The notes under the pieces were generated by a model, which did not search any database, was not told the origin of the DNA, and worked only from the letters and a program-made list of their open reading frames with translations. Positions 24,701 through 37,348 of a DNA stretch of 64,000 nt are shown one piece after another; the stretch's first letter is position 1, and every line of letters starts with the position of its first letter. A program made the position numbers and the translations under genes. The stretch is from Triplophysa rosa. Taxonomy: Eukaryota > Chordata > Actinopteri > Cypriniformes > Nemacheilidae. The stretch is taken from assembly GCF_024868665.1 (NCBI RefSeq), contig NC_079908.1, positions 5,916,466-5,980,465 on the forward strand, in the 5' to 3' direction.

Positions 24701-25914
24701 CCCCCTCTAAGCCACATTTCCCCAAAAGTGTGGCGTACGAGAGTAGCCCGGGCCCCCATCTTCGGCGTCGCTCATTGATATGTAAACGCAGGGCGATATC
24801 AAAGAGACATCTTTTCAGGCTTTCTGTGAAGCGCGCACTACTTATGATCAAAGGCTGGTCGCCGTAAACCGTTCAAAGAGAACAGAGTTCTCTGATGGCC
24901 ATTAATGTGTGTCTGTGATAAGAGTAAGTGAAAGACTGGGCCATCTTATGCAGCACAAAGGACCCAGGAGAAACACAATATAGGACTCAGTTAGTGAGGC
25001 TGATGAGATGTTGAATATTCAGCTGGAGGTGGAGGTAGAAATATGACATTCACAATCGAGAGGCCTCCGCAAGAATAGCAACTTATTTACAGAAGCAGGA
25101 GATTCAGAAACTCACCTGAGTATTTAGGTTGCACCTTTTTTATCATAGTTTTTTTTCTTCTTTTTAAACTTTTTAAAGTTTTTGTTAAACACAGCATTGC
25201 CTTGTGTTTCTCATTTAGTAACTATACACACGCATGTACCTGTATGTGAGTAGCTGCCAAATAAACCGGATCATATGTCCCATGGTGTGACAGCAAAAAT
25301 TTTGAAAACAAACGGTTAATAATATACTATTTTATATTATTATTTATATTATTAAATAGCATAAGAGAGATATATCGTCATCGTTAGTTTTTTCTAAACT
25401 GTTTCTCACACCATAGGAAACGTGCGGTTTGTTTGTAAACTACCCATATGCACTAAAACAAGCAATTGTACACTAACATTCACGATTCATGAATAGTCAC
25501 GTTTCATTTTAGGTCTGAAACCACGTGTACACAAAAAGCACCAAGTTATGTTTTGACTTTGAAAAATTAAATGTTTTGAATCCAGAAATGTATGTATATT
25601 CCTTTTTAAGATGTTATAACTAGAGATGAGCCAAAGATCGATATGGAAGCAGATGCAGAAATTCACGTAAAAACATACGATTATTAGAAAAAGGTTCGAT
25701 CTTATTAGAATAAGAATCATATGAATTAGCAACCTTGTAAAATAGTTATGAATTCCTGTAAGATTGTGTTGCGAGATCAAGCCTAATAGTTTTAGTATGA
25801 CGCTGTATCAAGATCTTTTAAATAATAATACATAATTTACTTATAATAAAAATAGTATTTTGTTAGCTTATTTTTATAAATTATTATATATTAAAACGGA
25901 AGGGAACAGCTTGG

Positions 25915-26131
25915 AAAGAAGATATTTTGAAGAATGTTGTTAACAGCCCCCCATTCACTTTCGTTGGTTACAATAGAAGTGAACTGGGGGCTGTGCTGTT
26001 CTGTTACCAACATTTTTCAAAATATCTTCTTTTGTGTTCTGGGGAAGAAAGAAAGTCATGCAGGTTTGAAATGACAAGAGGGCATGTAAATGATGACAGA
26101 ATTTTCATTTTGAAAGTGAACTACTCCTTTA
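25915..26131. repeat. 'GATAGTTCACCC' MITE copy, left end missing
   Basis: AAGAAGATATTTTGAAGAAT is followed by CAAAATATCTTCTTTTGTGT and the mirrored right end GATGACAGAATTTTCATTTT. The interior CCCCCATTCACTTTCGTTGG against the later GAAGTGAACTGGGGG forms a hairpin. Confidence 0.85.
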
Positions 26132-27384
26132 AATCTACTTTGCAGTTGTCATTTATGTACATTAGTTTGATTTTAATAACAATGCATTAGGAAAATACAA
26201 GTATCAGATCAGGACTCAGATATTCAAAATAAAATGACTCCGATCGGAGGCACGGAAAAGGTGATCAGGACATCCCTAATAATAACTTAAGGGGCGGTTT
26301 CAGTGCACCGTGTTCAACAAAAAAATGTAAAACTTTTCCATTTTAGTACATCGTCGTCATGTTAATGTAGCATAAGTGACCCTACAGTAGATCTTATTTC
26401 AGATTCATGTAAATGTTTTGGATGTCGGCATGTGTTCCATTTAGGAAAATCCAGATTCAACGAGGGTAAACAAATATTGTGTAAACAAACGAACGTTTGT
26501 GCACCTGTTGCAAATTTTTCCTATACGTTTTTTTCCTGTGTTACTCTACCGAATGAGATCCAGTATCTTCTGCAGATCCCCGTACCTGTATTCTGGCCCA
26601 GCGTTTTGCATCCGTGTAGAAACGTGCCGTAGCTTTCACTCCCGTCAAAGCAGTTAATCTCCACCAACTTCATCCTGCTTCTCACAGCAATTAACACTTC
26701 ATTAAAAGAGCTCTTTAATCATTTTCACTTTCAATTCAAACACTTTTACATCCAGTCTCATGTGGATTGCTCTCACATTGTTCTGGGAGGGAATTAATGA
26801 CTTTAAATTGATATGGTTTTCCCCCTCCATCTCTCTTGATTGTTGCATCTCTGCTACTTTGTGTAAATAGACTTTTTTTGCACCCCAAACCTAAAGCTTC
26901 TGGCACTCCTGTGGGGCTCTGTGCGGAGGTGTTTTCATAAACGTAAGGACGTCAATGCTTTTGTGTTTTCTTAGTCATCACTGATACAGAGCTGTTTACA
27001 GCCGAGTCCCTGTGCGTAATGAGATTTGCCGTTGAGCAAAATCTGTCCAACTGGCCTGAGCTGGATGTTAGCGATTAGATGCAGTGTATTGCATTAGCTG
27101 CAACATGAAACAGGAGCGTATTTAAGGTTGACTTGTCAAAGTGCTTTTCAGAAACATCATAGCATGCTTGATTACAGTAGGAAATGTGTTGGTAATGGAT
27201 TTCAAGGTAGTTGAGAGCCAACCCTGCATGATACACTCATACGCATACACAACATAAATGCAGTGGTTCACCATATACGGCCATTTTAGAGATAAATCAA
27301 CTAGTTTATCTTTTTTTTTATATTTATACTTTTATATTTTACAGACACAACCTTGTCTGATGCATCAGGTCTTACAATGTTCTA

Positions 27385-28152
27385 ACCAGGGATGCCAGAT
27401 CTGCATAACAAAACCAGCCCAATGTCCTATCAAGTGCGGTGATTCACAATATACTGTCATACATTCTCCATTTTAGAGATAAATCAACTAATGATTTCTT
27501 TAAGATTTTTTGTTTTTTATATTTATAATATCAGTTCATTAATGATTTACCTTGCACTGTTTTTTTAAGAGTCTTAACTAGGGTTGCCAGATCTGCATAA
27601 CAAAACCAGCCCAATGGCCGATCAAAACTAGCCCAATGGCCAATCGAGTGCAGTGGTTCACCAAATGTTGTCGTCTAGTTCATCTTTTATTTGTTTTTAT
27701 ATTTATAATTTCAGCTCTTTAAGGAGCATGATTTAGTCGGTAGTTTGCGTAAAAGCTCTCTCTCGCAAGGCTAGGACTGTATGAAATGTAGTCCTTGTAG
27801 GCAACTACATATTCCAACGGACATCCTTGTATAATGGATCACATGCTGTAATGTTTTTTGAGTCCCAACCAGGGTTGCCAGATCTGCATAAGAAAACCAG
27901 CCCAATGGCCGATCAAAACTAAACCCCAGACCAAATACCAAAACTCAAAATATGCCACTTCTGTACCACACATTTTACACTCACTGTTATGAATTACACA
28001 ACTTCTTATTGGAAGTCACTGTACAGTAGTTATCATGAACACAGTCTTTTTTCTTAACTTAATAATGACAAATGATGAAAAAACTCTCTTCTTTTGACCA
28101 ACGGAATAAAAGTAGCCCAAATCTACCGGAAAACTGTGGACTTGGCAACCCT
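27385..28152. repeat. Three tandemly placed 'GGTTGCCAGATCTGC' elements
   Basis: GCCAGATCTGCATAAC/G AAAACCAGCCCAATG recurs starting near 27385, 27578 and 27868. Spacer motifs TGCAGTGGTTCACC and CATTTTAGAGATAAATCAAC are also repeated (27257, 27434, 27648). The last copy ends in the inverted TTGGCAACCCTG at 28152. The structure suggests local duplication or repeated insertion of one element family. Confidence 0.65.
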
Positions 28153-29414
28153 GGTCCCAACTCAAGCTTTGTTTTTTCCAGAGTAAAACCACAAACTAGT
28201 CGTTTACAAAAACATGCTTTTTTGTTCAAACCAATCCTTCTCTCGAGCAGATTTTGTCATATTTGTTTTTACCTGTTTGCATCACACTCCACAGCCAAGA
28301 GCATTCACGTACACTGACTAGAGATCTACGCAGATGTCGCATCACCATGATGGCTTGGGCTGATGTATAGCCGTGAAGGTTGTCCTCCTCAGGGGGCTGC
28401 AGCGTGTGAGGTGTGTCGGGGTGTGGGGGGGACATCTGTGCAGAGCAGGGTGGGTACGGCGAGAAGGGCAGCCAGAGGGGTGTCTGGCACGTGTGGAGGG
28501 ATATAGAGATCTCAGCGGGCACCTAAAACACATTCACAGACGCATACATGTATTCACTCACGTCCTTCAGCCATGTAGGCTTAAAACACGCAGACACAGA
28601 TGTCGCTCTTGACACTGTAAAGCATTTCTTAAGCACTATGTTATACATGGACAAGATATTCCTCCAGGCTACAAAGATGGGAAGTGTGTCCGCTGTGGTT
28701 CTGGAACATTTTCCCCAAAAATGTAAATCTCTTAAGGGGTTGCACCCAGGTGCACATTTAACATGAGTTTAGAAGATTCAATTAAATACTAGATCCATCA
28801 ACCAGTGTTTGACTATAATCAGATTCCTCATTCATGTATTTGAATGATTTTTATTGCAAACCAGTCTGGTCACCAGTATATTATGCATCAGTATCAGTGA
28901 CCGAATCAGTGATATGTTGTGTTATATCTGCTTAGCCATATAATTTCAGTTCCAGTTCCTGATCAAAATTCTTGTCAGATCAAAAACATTCAGGGTAAAA
29001 TGTCAAAATGTATTGAAAAATACAACTAACTAATGTATATTAAAATTAAAATAATTTTAATGAATAATAAAATTTATATGATTACTCTGTTTTTAATTTT
29101 TTCAAAAATCATGTTTTTTTATTATGTTATCCTGGTTGTATTGTGTCTTGTTGTGTTAGTTAGCTGTATTTTTTGAGTTATTAAGGCTTAAGTCAAAACA
29201 AACCAACTGCAGTTTGATTGATATTAATTGGAATGCACAATAAAAAACAATGTCATTTGTTGCCCCTAAAGGTCGCAAAACATTGACAAGGGCGTTAATT
29301 CGGAAAACATTCAATACAACGAAATTTTCAAGCAATTTTTTACGAAAATTTCAAGCATTTTTGTCTAAATAATGTATATTAAAATATTATGCATTCTTTG
29401 ACAACTTTAGGTAA

Positions 29415-30034
29415 TTAAAGGCACAATATGTCATTTTTGCCACTGGAGGTCGCAAAACAATGATAAAGGCATAGTTTGAATCCAGTACAAAGGATCTAGT
29501 TAGTTGTTGTCTTCAACTCGACTGCTGATGGAAATCAACACAGCATTACTCGCAAATCATAACGTAATGAAATAATGTTTTATAACCGCTACGTTATAAC
29601 ATAATCCAACTCCGTTACCTAATGGAAACAACAACAGAGTGGCGCTATACTTCCAACAGCTACTTCCACATTTTTCATGAGACTCGCTGTTTTGCCATGA
29701 GGTGTGTTCAATTGCAGATCGATCGCCATATGAAATCAAAGTATCGCAAAATGACTCGACATTTTCAAATTGTTCTCCTGATTCTTTGATGTCATAATCT
29801 GATCTGTCTGGGCAACGTCGCATGAAGTCAAACACACCTATTGTTTACATGTTAGTAAAAGTAGACAGCAAGTGGACAATGTGGACTTGACGTTGCAAAT
29901 TTCTCTGTATTCAAACATTGTTGAAAAGATTTGGGATAATGTAAGTACACAAGTAAACAAAATATATAACACCGTGCTAGTGTTTTTTGTGTGTGGATAT
30001 TTTAATGCCAAAATTGTACATATTGTGCCTTTAA
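29415..30034. mobile_element. Non-autonomous DNA element with TTAAAGGCACAATATGT ends
   Basis: The left end AATTAAAGGCACAATATGTC is mirrored by ACATATTGTGCCTTTAA at 30018-30034. The block CCACTGGAGGTCGCAAAACA after the left end also occurs at 29260-29285, indicating a second fragment. A 92-aa - strand ORF (29557-29835) lies inside; it shows no recognisable motif and may be a decayed transposon ORF. Confidence 0.72.
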
Positions 30035-30059
30035 GGCAAAGTATTATGTTGTGAATGTC

Positions 30060-30600
30060 GTCTCTTTACACCTGCCAACCGAAATCTGCGCCAGTTAGAT
30101 GAACAGTAGGGCAGATAACATGCGCTGTGTTCATGCGGTTGTTAGCCTAGCGTATTTGTCATTAGCCTGAATTTGCATGCACCTTGTTGAGCGCGGGGTG
30201 ACGTGGTGGGGGATTTCGGGGGGGTCTTAGTTTGGCCAAAAGCACAGCTGTACTGCCTGCCGTACTGATTGCCTCTCCTTCTCTCGCCCTCATTTATCTT
30301 CATTTCTTCCCAATTACACCAAATTAGCAATAGTCTCAGTTGCATTACCAACTTAATCCCCCCTTTTTTGCGGGCTGCATTATGCGGTGGCAGATGATTC
30401 CTTGGCGGGAGTCAGGGTAAACAGCCATGAAAATGCCACCCCGGCAGATGGCGAGGCCCAGAAGAAATATGACAAACAGAGTGCCAGCGTGCCGTCCTCT
30501 GCCCGTACCCGCTACAAGCTGTTAATGCGCTCCCGGACAATTTCTGTATGTGTGTGTGATTTTGTGTGACTATGAGGTTTGCCGGCGTAACGGTATTAAT
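30060..30600. promoter_or_regulatory. Candidate conserved non-coding block
   Basis: Repeat-free and balanced in composition. It has GCGTATTTGTCATTAGCCTG, CAATTACACCAAATTAGCAA, TTGCATTACC and GCTGTTAATGCGC. It directly follows the transposon that ends at 30034. Inference from texture. Confidence 0.3.
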
Positions 30601-31427
30601 GAATGCGTGCGTGTGTCGTGCAGTATTTTAAGCTTTAAATAGACGTGGCAGGACCAAAGCAATTTGTGTCTTAACATTAGATGACTTTTTGAGAGATTTG
30701 TCATTCATTTACATGTATGCATCTGACAGACACTTTCATCTGAAGATCACCGCACAATGCATTCTGGGATAGCTCACTTGCTTTGTACTGGACAAAAATG
30801 ACCTTGCACGCACTACGAACACTACGGCACATTTTGACGCAAACCCCAAATCTTTCTGTTTCTAAGTTTGTGAGAGCAAGACATCTAACCGGCGTGTTTG
30901 GTGTGGAGTAAACACACTCTCTCTCTTCCTGATGCTTTGCTGACCAAAGAGAGTTTTGAAGACATAAACATACACACACACTGTTTACTGCGCCACACAC
31001 AGACACAGCCATCATAAACACATGCGACCGCTCAAACAGGGGCCCGAAGACCCCGAACCCATCACAAGCCCAAACAACCCGGCCACGAAGACAGACCCAC
31101 CATGAGAAACACTAGAATATGTGTATATTTCTATGATCAAAGCTCGCGTCTGATTATGCTTTTAGTCATTTCTTGAGCAATACTTTGTGTTTAGTAATGA
31201 CGTGGAGCTTTTAAGACACCACACGTTTGACCTCAATGCTAATGTGCTGGCCAGCATTATTTCTCCAGGCATTGACTGGTGGGACGGTGCAGGTAAGGGT
31301 GGGTGTTGATGGCAGATGGTCGATCCGATAGGCCAAAAACAGTGAAGGAACGAGGACAGTCTTTCTACATTATAGTTTGTTTTACCTCTACGACTAACCT
31401 TACATAGGGATGAGTGGTGTAAGGTTT

Positions 31428-31545
31428 TACGTTGATGCATTTAGCAGACGCTTTTATCCAAAGTGACATTTAAGGTATACATTTTATTGGTAAATATGAA
31501 CCCGGGGATTGAACCCACAACCTTTACGCTAGGTTTAATTTCACG
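31428..31545. repeat. SINE-like fragment (GCAGACGCTTTTATCCAAAG)
   Basis: TTTAGCAGACGCTTTTATCC followed by GGGGATTGAACCCACAACCT is the well-known fish repeat in which the second part is the antisense of a tRNA-like B box. Degenerate. Confidence 0.7.
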
Positions 31546-33070
31546 ATATATATAATTATATTACATTACGTTGCATTTGGCTGTATGTTCGCATCTGAAG
31601 TGTTGTTGTGTTGCTGCATCTGTGTTCTCTGTATTGAATTACAACCTTTTATTTTAAAACTGTACATAGAGAAAGTGCAATTGCAGACTGTGACATGTTA
31701 TTGATTTGAAAGAAAACACGCAAAAGCAACAAACCGGAAGTGTTATATGCATCTTTACATGAGGTTACACACTGCAATTTTTTTTGTCTTTTTCAGTACA
31801 AATGTCTAAAAATCTAAATATATTCACTTGAGAAGCAAAATGACATAAGATATCAAGTCCGTTTTTCTGGAAAAATAATCCAAATGAAGCGAATGTTCAA
31901 AACAAGCAAAAATATTTGCAGTGGGGTAACAAAAACATTTACTTGAATTAAGTTTTGTAGACGTCTTTTTTTATTTGCATTCAGAAACCATATAACAGAG
32001 AGTACAAAAAACAAACGCAATAAACAACGGGGACAAGAAATCAATACAGAAAAGTAATAAATAAAAACATGTATTACTAAAGGTTACATTTTCAAGAACA
32101 AATTACAAACAAAGTTTAAATGCACCTAACCTTGTTTTAGAAAACAAGACTAAACAGTTTAGGTCATTTTGCTTGTCAAGTAAGTGTGTTTTAAATATAA
32201 GAATTTTTACAGACCGGAAAGCAAGACACAAATACTAAGAAATTCATTTTTTGCAGTGCACAGTTTAAAGGAAATGCTTGTTTACATGCTTATCTGTTTG
32301 GGCTTGAAATGCGGGGGATCTGTGTGTTTGTCCAGCTGTTTCACACATCGCTGGCTGATACACAGTAGAAAAAAAAAGAAATATATAAAAATCTAGATAA
32401 ACAACTCCTAAAGTGTCCCAAAGTTCGTCACGTACGCGGTGAACGGCGTATCTTCACACAAGCCCAGGCATGCGTGTCGCAAATCCAGCGAAGTTTTTTT
32501 GCAGAATTCAGTTAACTAGCTCTGTCAGCGTGTGGTTAAGGAGCATCGGCGTGATGGACACATTCTCAAAGCATGAACGACAGCTGGATATGATGCAGAA
32601 ACGCAGACGCTCTCCATCTCTTCTGCTTGCTTACTCTTCCTCTATCTCTGCTGGCTGGCATCACTTTTAGGCTAATTACTTTAGCAGCCAACGCTGAAGG
32701 AGCTCTTGGACACAACCCAAATGGGCCATCAGCACCGGAGCTGCGGCCGGTTCTGCCCTCCGCTCGCTCTGATATACTGCGAGCGTACACACATTTTCAC
32801 AGTCACACAGACGTACGACTTCCAGTACTGTTAGCCTGTCACAGAGGTCAAACCCGGTGAGTTATTGGATATATAATAAAACAGAGAAACTGTGATTTGG
32901 AAGTGTGGAGATGGGCTAATTTCTTCGCCGTGCGGTTGTTACGACGCCTATTTAATGATGTCGCTGGAGGGAGGGAGGCAGACGCGCACGCGTATTTGAG
33001 TGAAACATGGGCACTTTTATGCCCCAGGATTCGATTTTTGTCAAAAACAACAATTTAAAATATTTTGGTT

Positions 33071-33326
33071 TAGGGCTGTTCAACGATTAATCGCATCCAG
33101 AATAAACGTTTGTATTTATAATAATATTTATCTGTGCACTGTGCGTATTTATTTTGTATTTATAAACACATACACATGCATGTATATATTTAGGAAATAT
33201 TTGCAAGTCTATATAAACATTTATATACAATTTAAATTGTTTATAAATACAAAATGGATATGCGCAGTGCACAGACATATATTATGTAAAAACAATTCTG
33301 GATGCGATTAATCGTTGAACAGCCTT
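33071..33326. repeat. 'TAGGGCTG..CGATTAATCGCA' palindromic MITE
   Basis: Left GGCTGTTCAACGATTAATCG is an almost perfect inverted repeat of right CGATTAATCGTTGAACAGCC. The palindrome continues inward (CATCCAGAATAAACG against CAATTCTGGATG). Repetitive ORFs occur on both strands because it is palindromic. Confidence 0.88.
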
Positions 33327-33429
33327 ACTTTGGTTACATGAAGGTTGCCTTTTGAAACTTCGGTATGTTTGTTCAGAATTGGACAAGTCACGTGGAAAAC
33401 GCAAACTATTTGGTTCTCGGTCCCTCTTA

Positions 33430-33785
33430 AAGGCGCATACATAGTTCACCAAAATAATGAACTTTTAATCTCACGACTTTCATCTGTGAAACACAAAAGT
33501 TTACCCTGTACACGAATAATATGGATTGTTGAAAACAAAAAGCTTTTGATCTCCAAAAATGACAGGAAAAGCTTTATAAAGGCAGCATAGGCATTCCATA
33601 TGAACCATTCGCTATAATTCAAGACTACATAATTGAAGCAACTATGGAATATATGCAAAGTTTGTAACAGTTGTATAAAATTGTCTTCTTTTGTTTTCCA
33701 TTGAAATAAATATAGTCATACAGTACAGGGAAAAGATAAAGGAATAAATGATGGGTAAAACTTTTTTTGGTAAACTAACCCTTTA
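33430..33785. repeat. Diverged 'GTTCACC' MITE
   Basis: TACATAGTTCACCAAAATAA at the left and TGGTAAACTAACCCTTTA at the right are degenerate family ends. The interior has no clear match to the other copies. Confidence 0.5.
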
Positions 33786-34379
33786 CTCTGACTATACTTC
33801 ATAACTGACCAAATTTATTGTGAATATTAAAGTCTACATTACAATACAACTGCATCAGTAGAAATATGTATAAACATGAAGCACATTACGAAGTAATTTA
33901 GAAAAATACAGTTCTGTTCCTATTTTAACCGTGCATCATGTTCAAGAGATACTGAAATCGATACAAATAATATATAAGCATCATTATGCAGAGTTGGTTT
34001 TTAAAAAATCCGTTTACATGGTATTATGACTTCATTAAATGGGACGTTTATTGCTTATGGATTGTTTATGTACATCATATACTGTATCAAGAATCTCATG
34101 GTTTTATGTTTCGTCCGCCTCTCTCACACAAACATGTGCGCGCTCGGGTTCGGCCTCAGGTGTTTGGGCACAGGCATTAGTTTATCAGACTGTTTTCCCC
34201 GCTCATTCAAATGACTCCCTGATGAACAGCACCCCCGCATTCTACAGAGAGAGATTTTAATTCGTATTATTATTAAAAGAATCACTCACTGCAATCTGTT
34301 GCAAAAACACCATCTGCTGGATCACTCGTAGGACCTCCGTTGCTTATTAGGCAGAATTAGACAATGATTTCCTCTCCTC

Positions 34380-34570
34380 CGCTTTGCATTCTTTCGCTCT
34401 CTCTCCCTCTTCTCTCCACTAATTCGACTTAAGTTGTTTCGAGGCACCTCGCGACTAGCTTTTCTGCCGCATTTCATTCCAGTGATTAATTCCCAGATGT
34501 CACCTGCTCTGGGATGAGCTCTGAGTGATTGGCGGAGAAGTTAACCATTTAGCGGCTGTCTCAGAGGATT
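34380..34570. promoter_or_regulatory. Candidate conserved non-coding block
   Basis: Repeat-free block with CTCCACTAATTCGACTTAAG, CCAGTGATTAATTCCCAG and AAGTTAACCATTTAGC. It lies about 1.2 kb upstream of exon B. Texture-based inference only. Confidence 0.25.
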
Positions 34571-34932
34571 CTGGGATTGGTTAGTATTTTGCACAGTTAT
34601 GGCCCATTCGTACGAAGATCGATTACTATACAGATAACTACATTAGCGTCCAAACTAACTGTAATCGCGCAAACAGCAGTTTCACATTTTGATGGCGCAA
34701 AACCTTTTTGAATTTGAAGGGATTTTGATTGGCTGTCACATGTTTTTTATTCATGAGCTGAAATAAAGGTTCTGAAAGTCATCACAACTATGTGCTTCAA
34801 CGATAGTTGTGGTGTGGATTTTTTTATAGTTGTTGTTATTATTGCCCTTGGTGTGAACAGGCCTTGACTGCTTTAGTTTCATAGGGGGGTGCCTCATGGC
34901 CCAGTCCCAGGTCCCCATTCTCTTTCTACTTT

Positions 34933-35170
34933 AATGTACTCTCCACCCCGAAATGAAAATTCTGTCATGAAGTACCCCCCGTCCCAAATTATTCCAAACC
35001 TGTAAACATTTTCTATGGTAGTCAACAATGTCCCAGAAATGGCAGTTGCTAGCATTTTTCCAAACATCTTTCTTTGTGTTCATAAGAACAAAGAAATGTA
35101 TACAGGTTTGTAACAACTAGAGGGTGAGTAAACGATGACAGAATTTTCATTTTTGGGTGGAGTATCTCTT
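34933..35170. repeat. 'GTTCACCC'-family MITE copy
   Basis: The left CCCGAAATGAAAATTCTGTC is mirrored by the right GACAGAATTTTCATTTTTGGG. The family block CCAAACCTGTAAA is mirrored by ACAGGTTTG. Confidence 0.82.
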
Positions 35171-35451
35171 TTTTGCATTGTAACATTTCTACCCCACTTG
35201 TCATTATTATTTTCTCAAAACCACTGCCATTACTGTGGTCTATAGATTTACACAGACAGTGTTACTGTATCTTTAAGACCTCTAGTAAAAATCACTGTAC
35301 CTTTAAGACCCATCAGGGTGGGCCATTTTGTTGAATATTGCATTAGTGTTGATATTTAAGCGTGGGAGATGACATGTCAGTGTGCTTTTGGATGTGATGT
35401 CAGTACCAAAATGATTTATGAATGACCTGTTTTGTGAAGCTTGGCTTCCAT

Positions 35452-35575
35452 TAACATTTATGTGTTTGGCAGATGATTTTATCCAACGCGACTTACAATG
35501 CATTCAAGCTAGATGTTTTATCAGTGGGAATTGAACCCATGCTAATACAATGCTCTTCCAGTTGAGTTTCCATAT
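35452..35575. repeat. SINE-like fragment
   Basis: TTTGGCAGATGATTTTATCC, CGACTTACAATGCATTCAAG and GGGAATTGAACCCATG match the same tRNA-related fish repeat as 31428-31545. It lies about 150 nt upstream of exon B. Confidence 0.65.
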
Positions 35576-35724
35576 AAGGTTAGGATAGACTTGGAAGTAT
35601 TTGAGGTTTTTAAAACATGTCTACATAGAACTCTTATTTCAAACATAGGCGTAGGAGATGGATTCAGTCAAAGTGTCAATAATATTCTGACTCAATCCTG
35701 GCGCTCTTTGTCTGATGTCCCCAG

Positions 35725-35877
35725 GCGGTAGTGAGTCTTCCTGGGATAAAGAGAAACTCCAGTCTCCCCTCTCCTCCGGAGGCCAGCACGGTCTGGCTCA
35801 CTTGGGCCTCTCCGCTCAGCACGGCCTGTCAGGGTCTCACCTCTCCACCCTACAGCAGACTCATCTCCTGGCTAACC
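35725..35877 (+). CDS. dach2: dach2-like exon B: GGSESSWDKEKLQSPL segment
   Basis: The acceptor AG is at 35723-35724, after TCCCC, and the donor GTGAGT begins at 35878. It is symmetric (153 nt, phase 1-1). With the preceding exon it reads GGSESSWDKEKLQSPLSSGG and then a His/Leu/Gly/Ser-rich stretch ending in LQQTHLLANR. Other Dachshund proteins have the same SSWDK motif followed by a low-complexity AH/GQ-rich tract and LLxNR, so this is the flexible middle region. It follows a 20.9-kb intron and begins a compact cluster of four exons. The last Arg codon is split with exon C (C + GG). Confidence 0.95.
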
Positions 35878-37175
35878 GTGAGTCATTCATTCATCACCTT
35901 CACTCCTTCATGTCATCACCAGCTCAAGGTGTATCGATTCGGCTCCGTTTCATTGATCAGATACAAATGTCACGTTAGTCAGTTGAGTTCGATGGCATGT
36001 TGTCAGTTCAGTGGGTTTGTTTGGTTATTTGTCCGACTCTTTTCTAAGTCACTGTATTCTGTTGTTGTCAAATCAATCATATTTTTCGGTTTGTTCTCAA
36101 TGACACATTTCAGTGTTTTTGTGTTTAAAGATCAAAAGAATTGACAGATGCAACGCACTTAAATTCTGTAATGTGATCCGTTTCTAAGTGAAGTGGAATA
36201 TTGAGGACCATTGTAGGGCGGAGCTTAATTTCATTTATTGTGATTTGATTGGATCGTAAAGAGTGCGCTGTGACATTATACAGTATATTATGATATAATA
36301 ATGCTTACCCCTGCCCACCTGACCTTGGTTACATCAGCAGAAATTAAATGTCGTTCACGATTTATAATTTTGATTGAAAAAAAAAGAATAAATATAGATG
36401 AAAAATGTAGAATAACATACAGTGATGAATTGTGGACAGTAAGACAAAGGACATTAATTCAAAATGTGTTATTTCTATGAAATTCATCAAGCAAAACAGC
36501 AATTTATTCACTGTTTTCAAAGATTGACATTTTTAATGCAAATACAATCAATAGGGACTGGAAAAATTCAGACATTTTCATATGACTGAAGCTTTAAAGA
36601 TGAACCCACATTCACTGTTATTGTATGAAAAAGAGCATATCAAAGAGTCTTTCAATATAAATGAGTTATAATCCGCTAAGGGTAATTAAATGCAACGCAT
36701 TATGTAAACATTTTTTATTTTTTATTGGAAAATTAAATCACAATAATGCTTTTTATGTAGTTCATTATACTTAATTTACAGAACGAAGTTTATTTCTCAC
36801 CTTAAATAAATGACCGTACAGTATATTTTACTCAAAGACATTTATGTTACATTCAGCTGATGCAAATTTGTTGAAAAAATAATCAGAAAAGGAGTGCACA
36901 GTTGTTGGATTACAATGAAAATCTTTTAAACCCATGAAAATGCAGATTCTGATGTAAACAGTGGTAAAATTTAGGTTTATTATAACATGATTAGCAGATT
37001 TTCACTCATATTTCTTCTTTAAAAAATGAAATGGTCAATATTATTTTCATGTTCTCTTAAAGTAAGAAATGTATCTTAAATAACGCGCATCGCTACTTCA
37101 GCCACACTTCAACAGCTTTAACTTCAATCACTTTAATATCACCTAAACAGATGTAAGACGTGTCTGTCTTCTCAG
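35878..37175 (+). other. Intron B-C, 1.3 kb
   Basis: GTGAGT to TTCTCAG. AT-rich, with no clear repeat family, RNA gene or exon. The open frame continuing from exon B into it is intronic. Confidence 0.9.
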
Positions 37176-37348
37176 GGCTCGACCTGCCGTTCATGATGAT
37201 GCCCCACCCCCTGCTGCCCGTCAGTCTGCCGCCTGCCTCCGTTGCCATGGCGATGAACCAGATGAACCACCTGAACACCATCGCCAACATGGCCGCGGCT
37301 GCTCAGATGCACAGCCCCCTTTCCAGAGCGGGGGCATCGGTCATCAAG
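37176..37348 (+). CDS. dach2: dach2-like exon C: LDLPFMMMPHPLLPVSLPPA segment
   Basis: The acceptor AG is at 37174-37175 (TTCTCAG) and the donor GTAACG begins at 37349. The exon is 173 nt, enters in phase 1 and leaves in phase 0. It encodes one of the most conserved Dachshund stretches: LDLPFMMMPHPLLPVSLPPA, then VAMAMNQMNHLNTIANMAAA, then HSPLSRAGASVIK. It is a Met/Pro/Ala-rich hydrophobic linker without a known fold. Near-identity with mammalian DACH proteins supports strong selection. GC content is clearly higher than in the flanking introns. Confidence 0.96.

Larger units (their letters stand above)
14801..35724 (+). other. Intron A-B, 20.9 kb
   Basis: Runs from donor GTGAGA to acceptor CCCCAG. 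No host exon was recognised inside on either strand. Contents are MITEs and DNA-element relics, microsatellites and several repeat-poor candidate regulatory blocks, each listed separately. The many short ORFs lack coding character. Confidence 0.85.

Noticed and set aside
35878..36144. Open frames running on from exon B
   Set aside because: A consensus GTGAGT donor ends the exon, and the next exon resumes the family sequence in phase.
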